A stretch of DNA of 64,000 bases from Rotaria macrura (Eukaryota; Rotifera; Eurotatoria; Philodinida; Philodinidae): contig OENT01000201.1 in the NCBI GenBank assembly GCA_900239685.1, positions 1 through 64,000 of the forward strand, in the 5' to 3' direction. The position numbers and the translations under genes are program-made. Each line of letters opens with the position of its first letter. Within the stretch, counting starts at the first letter, position 1. Below are positions 56,533 through 64,000 of the stretch, one piece after another. Below the pieces are notes generated by a model. The model ran no database searches and had not been told where the DNA came from. It saw only the letters and a program-made list of their open reading frames with translations.

Positions 56533-59500
56533 ATGGACTTAGAAGGACTCATTAATATTCTCGAACGAACGGCTACCGGCAGTAAATATTCTTCGTAATT
56601 AAGAGTAATTATGATACAATTTCTATTTAGCACAAGCCGATTTGGAGTATGCACGAAATTTTCTTGCTAATGCTGCAGAACAAAATCTGGTAAGAAATTT
56701 GCTTTGTGTTTTATTCAAAATAATTATCTAGAGAAACTAATAATATATATTTTAGCCGGAGCTTCTAAGACTACTGTCCGATATTTTACTAACCGCCACA
56801 AAATATCCAACAGCACGTGCACAAGCAGGTAGAATAATTTATATTCTAGTTCAATGTTAACTATCTGATGAATGATTCGAGCTTGTTTTTCCTTATAATT
56901 GCTACTGATCTGTAGATAAGCTAAGCTAATTATAATTTTAATGAACAAAAATTATTCAATGAATTTTTCTTTTTGTTTTGTTGTTGCACCATGGCAACGG
57001 TGTTATTTAGTTTTATCTTGTTGATAAATGAATTCATCAGTCACGATTTATCTACCTTTAAATTCTGGTTGTGCTTGTAGAAAGAAAATTTTTTTTGAAA
57101 GTAATATTCGCATTTCATCTTAAAATGCCAACCTTTCTTTCTTTTGTTTGAGACTGAGCAAAACATCTGGATAGAAATCTCGTAATTAACTTTGTCGACG
57201 AATTCCTAGTTCAGACTTTGAAGTTATAGTTAAGATAGAGAAAGCCCGCAGTATCGGACTTTTCGAAGAGAATTCAAAGTGATCATATTAATAAATCATC
57301 ACGTGCAGATTTTGAAGTATTGCTGTTTGTCTGAAGAAAAGAAATTGCATTTATTTTATATCAGTTCAACTTAAAGTCTAGATTCTTCCCTAGGAATAAT
57401 AATTGATTCAATAGTTGTCAATGAAAGATAAAATATATCGACTTTTAAACGTTTTCAATTCTTTCGCGCATAGTCATATAGATCATTGAATAATTTGTCT
57501 AAGTATTTTATATGTTATTGCTTCATTTTCTAGATTTCGTTTTTGATTACATCAAAATTTTAATTAGTTATAAAACGTACTTGAATAGAACTATTACTAT
57601 TAGAAAAACATCGATTCTGTAATCAATATCTAGTGAAAAGTAGATAGAATACATATTTTGTCTATGAATGATTATTAACATCTTCAAATATTTGACAATT
57701 TTTTTATTCTACTAAATGATGACTTTCTATGCTTGATAGAAGCTAAATATTTTTTGTTTTCATCAAATTCAATTTCAAATGAAAAAATCTTCTAGGAAAT
57801 ATACTCATAGTACATGAAAATAAATCCTTTGGGTCTATTAACGATTGTACAGAGGTTGTTCAAGGCGACATCTACGATGACAAAGAATAATTTCAGCAGG
57901 TTAAGATAGAGTTGCACACACTTTTTACATTCTCTGACAGCAGAATTAACGTGATTCTAATTGTTGACAGCAATTGTGCATGTATAAAACGTATGTAGGA
58001 TATCTGAACCATTTCAGGACAACGTTTTTCGATATTTTAAAGAAGAAACAAGTTATATTCGAATCGTATAAGAATTCATCACATAAGGGATTCATTCTTT
58101 CTAGCGAAAACATATACTATTCGATCAGTTTTTATAAACATTTCATATATATGTTCTACTTTTAGCATTGCAACTTAAAAATGCTCTCTATTCACGAGAA
58201 GATACTTTAAAACAACATTATCAAGAACGATGGCTTAGTATACCAGAAAATATACGAGAACATATTAAAACTAACGTAAATATAAATTCAAACAGTCTTC
58301 AATCACCAAGAATTAAAGCAGAGAAAAGACTCCACTCATTGAGATCTTGTTTACCATTGTTAGTAGAGATCTGAAAAGTTCTGTGCATAGTATCCACCAA
58401 GAATGTCGATCATAGACATGAGCTTGTTATGCTTGATATCATAAAATGAAAATTAGCGAGGTTGGTAACAGATAGCACTTATTTTTTCCTATAAAGTTTA
58501 TATATCACAAAAGAAAGGACTTTATGGGTCAATTGATTTCTCATTGTGTACAGCTATTTACGCTATTAATTTCATCAAAACCAACAAATCCGAACAAGAA
58601 CTGTGAGCATTTCTACGTGACCAATCTATGGGAGAAAAAACTCTTTGTTGTACTGTACAGGACATGATTGAGTAATTCTTTAATAAATTAAAATCAAAGC
58701 TTCAGAGAAGCTTTGTGTTTTAGTTGAGCAGTATTACCAACAAGTTTATACGACATAAACATATTCCAAAGAGAAATGATATGCCATGCATTTAATCATG
58801 TTGATACCAATGATTCAAAGACCTCCACCGAATAACATGATGTGCTGAGAAAAAAGAGATTTTACACTAACTTTCAACTATATGATAAAATATCAAGACT
58901 TGATCATGCATTTGATAGACAGTGATTGAAAGTTTAGTAGGCAGCTTTTTCACATTAAAAAAATTCTGCGATCATTACAGTTCTAATTGTATTTAAGCAA
59001 TCGGAGTGTGTTCAAGACTGTTATCTAAATTCGTAGTGGATTATATGCACATAAATTCTCAGACCTTCAGTGCATGTGATAGCTGAGATTTGGCTGGGCG
59101 GAAACTTTTGTTCCCCACTATATATGTAGATACGTTTTTTTCTAGTGTTTTAATGCTCTCGGCACTGAAACAACGAAACCATCACAAGCTGCACAATGTG
59201 TTGGTTATATAGCATGTGCTGAATTACCACGTGGTCAATGGCTAGATTTAATAAGTAAGTTGTTTCATGTCTCAGTTTTAAATACATACATGAAAATTTT
59301 CATGAGCGTGTTGACGAGTGTTGATTGTATGTGTGTGTACCATCTTAGAGCGCCTGGTTGACAATGTTACTACAGTGGGCAGAATCGATAATGTACGCGA
59401 AGCGAGCCTGGAAGCACTCGGTTACATATGTCAAGATATTGTAAGCTCATTCATTCATCCGTGTGATTTGTTTTTTGTTTTTTTTTCTTCATTGTGATTG

Positions 59501-62500
59501 TTTTCTTTTTCTCGCAAAAGAATAATTTATTTAAAGAAAAGCAAAAAAAAAGGAATTTTCTCTAGGATTCGAATGTACTTGAACCTCAAAGTAATCTTAT
59601 ATTAACTGCACTTATTTATGGCATGCGCAAAGAAGAAACGAATGATAACGTACGACTAGCTGCAATAACAGCTCTATTAAATTCATTAGAATTTACAAAG
59701 AATAATTTTCAAAATGATGTAAGACAATAGAAAGCAACTTATTTGTTTTTTCTTCAACAAAATCAAAATTAAACTATTTGCTTTTTTTCTAAATAGAGCG
59801 AGCGACATTACATAATGCAAGTCGTTTGTGAAGCTACACAATCAGCAAATTTAAAAATTCAAGTTGCAGCTTTACAAAATCTTGTCAAAATTCTCACACT
59901 GTACTATGATTATATGGAATATTACATGGGACCAGCATTATTCGCTGTAAGATATTTTTTCTAACAACTAAATATGATGTCTCCTATAGTTTAGTGTCAA
60001 TGTACTCCGTTGTTTTCTTCGATATTGAGAATATGAATATGTTTGTAGTAGATAGTGAGTTGTAGGATGAGAATTTTTACTTCTATCTTTCCTATCTGTA
60101 TCAAAGAGATGGAACCAATCTAATCATAGTTAACAGTTATGAGTTTGTTGCTTCCTGACATAATGTTTCATTTTGTATATTTTCCTATAAGAACTGTATT
60201 CGAATTAAGTTTAGTTTAGAATAGGCAAAAACAAAGTTCTAGTCGATAATGATCATATTACCAGGCTGATACTAACAGTTATTTTAGGTCATTAAATAAG
60301 TGAAAAGATCGAGTATGTTATTGCTTACGTGCGCAAAAGTTTATTTTTTCGAGCGCTTGAGAAAAACTGAAGATATATGAAATGTGAAAAATTTTCAATT
60401 TTTACACCGATTAAATTTTTTGTTCTTATGGGTGACCAAAAATAATTACGTAGAATAATGTAAATTAACAGAGATTATATTACTAGAACTGTTTATTTTT
60501 TGATAATAGAATATGAATATTTTATGAATTTTTTTTAAGATCACGATGGATGCAATGAAATCGCTTCATGATGAAATTGCTTTACAAGGTATTGAATTTT
60601 GGTCGAATGTCTGTGATGAAGAATATGAATTACAATTACAACAACAAGAAGTAAAAATTTCAAATAATTCCATTCATTTATTCAACGATGAATATTTATT
60701 GTCCATCTAGGCACAAGAACAAAATCGTCAACCAGAACGAACCAGTCGTTATTATGCACGTGGTGCGTTACAATATTTAGTACCAGTTCTATTACAACGA
60801 TTAACTATGCAAGAAGAAACGGACGATGACGATGATTGGAATCCATGTAAATCAGCTGGTGTTTGTCTTATGTTATTAGCTAATTGTGCTGAAAATGCTA
60901 TAATTCAACATGTATTTCCATTCGTCAGTGGAAATATAAGACATGGAGATTGGAGAAATCGAGAAGCAGCTGTTATGGCATTTGGTTCAATGTTAGAAGG
61001 ACCAGATGCTGCTAGTATTAAACCAATAGCTGAACAAGCCGTACCATTTCTACTTGAATTATTACGCGATTCGAATGTTGCTGTGCGGGATACAACGGCA
61101 TGGACTATAGGACGAGTATTTGAATTTGTTTCACAAGCTGTTATGACTGATGAATTACTTCGAGCTGTTGGAAGTACTCTTGTAAATGGTTTAAATGATG
61201 TACCACGTGTTGCAACAAATATTTGTTGGGTAAGTTGATAGCAACATGAAGAATATTTCTTTAACAATTACAAGTCTAACTTCTTTTTCGTTCGATTTAG
61301 TCATTGTCGAGTTTAGCGAGAGCAACATATGATCATGCTGAACGTTCGGAAGATGATGATACACCAAATACTTATTTATTATCACCATTTTTCGATGATA
61401 TTGTCAGAAGACTTATCGAAACAACAGATAGGTAAAATGAAACATCGACAAGCGTAATCTTAGATGATTCGATTTTTCGTGTCTTTGTTCTCCAATCGAT
61501 CTTGTTATTTTTCATGAAAAATGATGACCATGAAGACATAGAGGGTAGCGCAGTGAAGATCCCTGCTTCACCGCCCCTCCATCTCAACGCTAAGTCAAAT
61601 TTTGGAAAAGTTTGTGTAAAAAAACCATTGTCACTCGTAGTACAATTTTCCGAATGATCTCTATTTGGTCACGGAAATATTTCGAAAACGAGTCACTTTG
61701 ATGATGTCTATTCTCGAGATATCAAAGTTTTACTGAATTTTTCAATAGTTAAATATTCTCAACACATAAAATACGAAGAAATCTACAATCAGTTCAGTTG
61801 ACCGGTCTCATAAAGGCACTTTGTTCATGATCAAATATCGGCCAGCCGACTTTCCCCGATATTGATCAAAATCCGGAGGCATTTGCTAGTATTGGCGAAC
61901 TTCAGACTACTCAAAAATTTCATACCCAGCCCTGAAAAATTGACTTCTTTAGGTGATTTAACGGACTACACAATCTTCCTAATGAATAATTTTGTAAAAC
62001 TTCGAGAACGACGGCATGAAAAATCAAACCATTTTAGACTTTTCTATTAGTCACTATACTAGACATCAAATAAGTATTATATCAGTCGAAAAGTGATTAG
62101 ATACTTTTGTGATGTTGTGTTTCTTCGAAATACGTTACGGACGAAAGATGATTTTCCTATATTGAAAAAAATAGTATTTCTATCATGAATAATTAGAATA
62201 ATAACAAAATCATTATTTTATATTTTGCTTTCCTATTATAATTAGACCTGATGGTAACCAATCAAATTTACGCAATGCTGCTTATGAAGCATTAATGGAA
62301 ATGATTCGACATAGTCCGAATGTATGTAGAAATAATTTCGAATTATTTAATTTGATTTCATCAACTATTTTAGGATTGTTATGTTACTGTTCAACAAACA
62401 ACACTAACCATACTTGATCGTCTTAATCATGTTATATCAGTTGAAAGTCACACATCTAATCCGAATGATCGAGTACAAATAAGTGATCTTCAATCATTAC

Positions 62501-63646
62501 TTTGTGCAACACTTCAGGTAATTTATTAAAAATAAATCAATGTTTCACAATTCTTCTATCGAGCAAAAGAAAACTTGCTTGATCTAATCAATATTTAGAT
62601 TGAAAAAAATATTCTAACTATCTTATACGTTTGTTTTTTAGAGTGTTCTTCGAAAAATGCATCCAAATGATGCACCGAAAGTATCAGATACCATAATGCA
62701 AGCATTATTACAAATGCTTAAAACAAGTAATGGTAAGAAAAGTGCCGTCCAAGAAGATGCACTTGTTGCTATTGGTACTCTAGTTGAAGGTTAGTGTCTG
62801 TTGTTTATTTCAGTTAATTTTTTCATACATAACGTAAGTCAATATTTTCAGTATTGGGAATGCATTTTATCAAATATACTGATCTTGTCCTTCCATTCGT
62901 ATTTGAAGCATTGAATAATTATTCAGAATATCAAATATGTGCAGCTGCTGTTGGTGTAGTTGGTGATTTAAGTCGTTCATTACTTGATAAATTAACACCC
63001 TATTGTGATCAAATAATGACACATTTACTTACATGTCTTGGCGTAAGTCTATTAGCAATATTTATTGTTTATTAAAAAGAAGAGAGAAACACATTTTCAC
63101 GTTATTCTATTTTAGAATGATAAATTACATCGTTCAGTTAAACCACAAATTTTAAGTACATTTGGTGATATAGCTTTAGCTATAGGTGGAAATTTTAAAA
63201 TCTATCTTGAACATGTTTTAAATACACTTAATCAAGCTTGTCGTGCTCAAGTAGCTAAAAATGATTATGATATGATTGATTATTTAAATGAATTACGTGA
63301 AGGTTGTTTATCAGCATATACTGGTATTATACAAGGTCTACGTAATACGGCAACGGCAAATACGATTGTACTTAATGAATTACAATTAGTTACAGCACAA
63401 TTGCCATTTATAGTTCAATTTCTTGAAACCATAGCACGTGATCCACATAAATCAGATTCAGTCATAGGTGCTGCTATTGGCTTAATTGGTGATCTAGTTA
63501 CATCCTATGGTCAAGTTATGTTACAATTTGTCGAACGTGAAGCATTTGAAAAATTATTAACAGAAGGCAAACGATCAAAAATTATGAAAACGAAAACATT
63601 GGCTAATTGGGCAAGTAAAGAAATTCGAAAATTGAAAAATAATTAA
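56533..63646 (+). CDS. KPNB1: Importin subunit beta-1 (karyopherin beta-1)
   Basis: Sixteen exons join in phase into about 881 residues (human 876): 56533-56581, 56631-56689, 56756-56828, 58166-58275, 59146-59254, 59349-59440, 59566-59718, 59797-59946, 60540-60650, 60711-61229, 61301-61431, 62246-62321, 62374-62517, 62642-62789, 62852-63042 and 63116-63646. HEAT-repeat landmarks of the family are plain: [30 protein letters not shown], [15 protein letters not shown], [16 protein letters not shown], the acidic loop [53 protein letters not shown]-like [33 protein letters not shown], and [20 protein letters not shown] near the end. It carries NLS cargo with importin-alpha through the nuclear pore. 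Intron 3 (1337 bases), intron 4 (870) and the one after 61431 (814) are unusually long for this window. The gene looks intact. Confidence 0.96.
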
Positions 63647-64000
63647 ACATTAATACAAAAAAGAAGAGAGTGAGAAAGACAGAGAGAGAAAAAAAAGATA
63701 AACGTCTGTATTGAGTGTATGCGAGTACGTGTGCGTGTGTGTGTGTGTGTGTGTCCTGAGAGACTTCTTCTTCTTTGTCTTCTCTTTTTCTCTGTTAAAC
63801 AGACATCTTTACATTTTGTCATTACGGTAGGTAATTCTTGTACGGTTTATTTTATTCTTTTCTCTCCTCATATGTAAAACCCGCCGGTGGTTCTTTCGTT
63901 TTTTCTTTGTTTTTTTTTTCTTTTGAATCTCCCTTTGATCGACTAAGAACCTTGTCTGTTCTGTTAACAGTCTCTTCTTTTTTTCTCTTCTTTATTTTCT
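63647..64000. other. 3' region of importin-beta-1, low complexity
   Basis: Purine-rich then pyrimidine-rich low-complexity DNA with a GT microsatellite at about 63729-63754. No coding frame is seen before the window ends. Confidence 0.6.
63729..63754 (+). repeat. (GT)n microsatellite
   Basis: About 26 bases of GT repeat with one GC interruption, downstream of the importin-beta-1 stop. Confidence 0.9.

Noticed and set aside
60905-61267. 120-codon minus-strand frame
   Set aside because: It is antisense to the largest importin-beta-1 exon, whose frame is unambiguous.

Overview
This is a nuclear window from an intron-bearing animal. Most introns are only about 45-90 bases, the DNA is AT-rich, and two genes are unmistakably metazoan: ribosomal protein S13 and importin-beta-1. 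The mix of a giant VCBS/FG-GAP repeat protein, an intronless GNAT acetyltransferase, paired ARM-TIR-SAM-like proteins and many short terminal-inverted-repeat elements suggests a bdelloid rotifer (Adineta/Rotaria type). That assignment is inference from gene content, not a search result.

Layout. 1-1850 (+): 3' part of an SLC22-type transporter. 1851-6585: gene-poor, with a palindromic MITE inside an older repeat, a tRNA-like SINE head and probable decayed coding debris. 6586-15162 (-): a VCBS/FG-GAP protein of 35 repeats in one 5.2-kb exon. Three small upstream exons with a membrane anchor join it in phase across a 2.9-kb intron that holds three repeats, including a hAT MITE with a perfect 8-bp target duplication. 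16563-18389: a decayed Tc1/mariner element with both inverted repeats. 18390-21900: decayed coding pieces (one like a DEG/ENaC channel start) and MITEs. 21875-23348: a 1.5-kb TA-flanked element with an internal 320-bp tandem duplication. 23397-25688 (-) and 48998-51265 (+): two paralogous ARM-TIR-SAM-like proteins. 27480-29801 (+): a FEM1-like ankyrin protein. 32161-34562: further MITEs. 35897-36728: a long-TIR hAT-like element. 37176-37727 (+): GNAT acetyltransferase. 37728-45023: gene-poor, with a few isolated coding-like exons. 45024-46342 (+): a secreted Cys/Asn-rich protein. 53702-54067: an almost perfect 366-bp palindrome. 55732-56360 (+): RPS13. 56533-63646 (+): importin-beta-1 in 16 exons.

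How the genes relate. There is no operon-like pathway. RPS13 and importin-beta are housekeeping genes set head to tail 172 bases apart. The TIR pair is the best candidate for a shared, possibly immune or NAD-consuming, function: both copies keep the glutamate that aligns with the TIR NADase catalytic residue, and their domain order (ARM, TIR, SAM-like) is permuted relative to SARM1 (ARM, SAM, SAM, TIR). The VCBS protein, the 419-residue secreted protein and the SLC22 transporter belong to the cell surface. The region between 1.9 and 36.7 kb is dense in non-autonomous DNA transposons of at least six families, several with TA target duplications.
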